Origin: Aedes albopictus | Lineage: Eukaryota; Arthropoda; Insecta; Diptera; Culicidae | Direction of reading: 5' to 3' | NCBI RefSeq assembly: GCF_035046485.1 | Contig: NC_085137.1 | Location: forward strand, 250,641,233 to 250,705,232 | Length of the DNA stretch: 64,000 bases | Shown: positions 63,891 through 64,000 of the stretch, piece by piece | How the letters are laid out: every line of letters starts with the position of its first letter | Numbering within the stretch: position 1 is the stretch's first letter | Position numbers and translations under genes: made by a program | Notes under the pieces: model-generated | What the model was told of the DNA's origin: nothing | Seen by the model: the letters and a program-made list of their open reading frames with translations, nothing else | The model's database searches: none

Positions 63891-64000
63891 AAGCAACAAA
63901 ATTTTATGTTGCTTTTGAAGAATTCTTCAACACCTGGTCTTTAAAACCAAGCATAAACCAAAATACCCTGCATAACTACGACGTTAAAGCTATCATAAAC
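63891..64000. mobile_element. MITE left end, cut by window edge
   Basis: Starts CCCAAGCAACAAAATTTTAT exactly where the R1-like endonuclease sequence (AGCGGAC...CATACCGAG in the 19.1-kb copy) is interrupted. It shares the first ten bases CCCAAGCAAC with the 62423 MITE, but the interior differs. The rest is outside the window. Confidence 0.55.

Noticed and set aside
1..64000. Endogenous viral sequence or LTR retrotransposon
   Set aside because: I looked for gag-pol order, protease motifs, paired LTRs and viral polymerase motifs. All RT motifs found belong to non-LTR elements.

Overview
The window looks like heterochromatin-like or intergenic/intronic DNA from an Aedes-type mosquito. The evidence is Feilai-type tRNA-derived SINEs with target-site duplications (TSDs), several non-LTR retrotransposon (LINE) lineages, dense MITEs and long degenerate satellites. 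I found no host protein-coding gene, rRNA, true tRNA gene or CRISPR array that I can support. Almost every meaningful open frame belongs to a mobile element.

Layout. 1-2319 is the RT-RNase H part of a LINE that runs off the left edge. 2.3-9.3 kb holds degenerate 12-bp repeat arrays, interrupted by a 3.2-kb element (5497-8716) built of ~150-bp tandem repeats and carrying a SINE. 9.3-12.4 kb has a Feilai SINE, a poly-T run next to a perfect 70-bp palindrome, and a 1.7-kb element with CCCAGCCA ends. 12.6-14.4 kb is a (CAGAGC)-like array split by two inverted-repeat elements. 17.0-20.2 kb is a decayed R1-like LINE (+ strand) with a hAT-like insertion inside its ORF1. 21.45-25.84 kb is a pair of near-identical, inverted, TA-flanked DNA elements enclosing a broken LINE. 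27.6-29.0 kb is the 5' part of another LINE with a repeated proline-rich ORF1.

28.99-39.6 kb is dominated by 12-mer arrays whose polarity flips at two spacers. An apparently intact EN-RT LINE sits in the middle (30.4-33.5 kb) and a tRNA-derived SINE sits at 35 kb. 42.8-46.9 kb is the best-preserved element: a CR1-like LINE with an intact PHD-finger ORF1 and an intact 1021-codon EN-RT ORF2. 47-51.6 kb has more 12-mer array, two tiny 5'-truncated LINE tails with perfect TSDs, a CCCTCTA satellite, a ~135-bp tandem repeat and a 1.3-kb TIR element. 52.6-55.3 kb contains two broken LINE fragments. 56.9-58.2 kb has a TA MITE and a hAT-type MITE made of a TAATCATTA repeat. 59.5-61.4 kb is a second copy of the satellite-bearing element, and 61.5-63.9 kb a second R1-like LINE (- strand) with MITE insertions.

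The genes do not form a pathway. What links them is insertion history: nested elements, most with readable TSDs. The most unusual features are the paired, polarity-inverted 12-mer arrays, which resemble foldback elements; two sibling TIR elements with 7-bp TSDs, both sitting in tandem arrays; and the long inverted pair at 21-26 kb.
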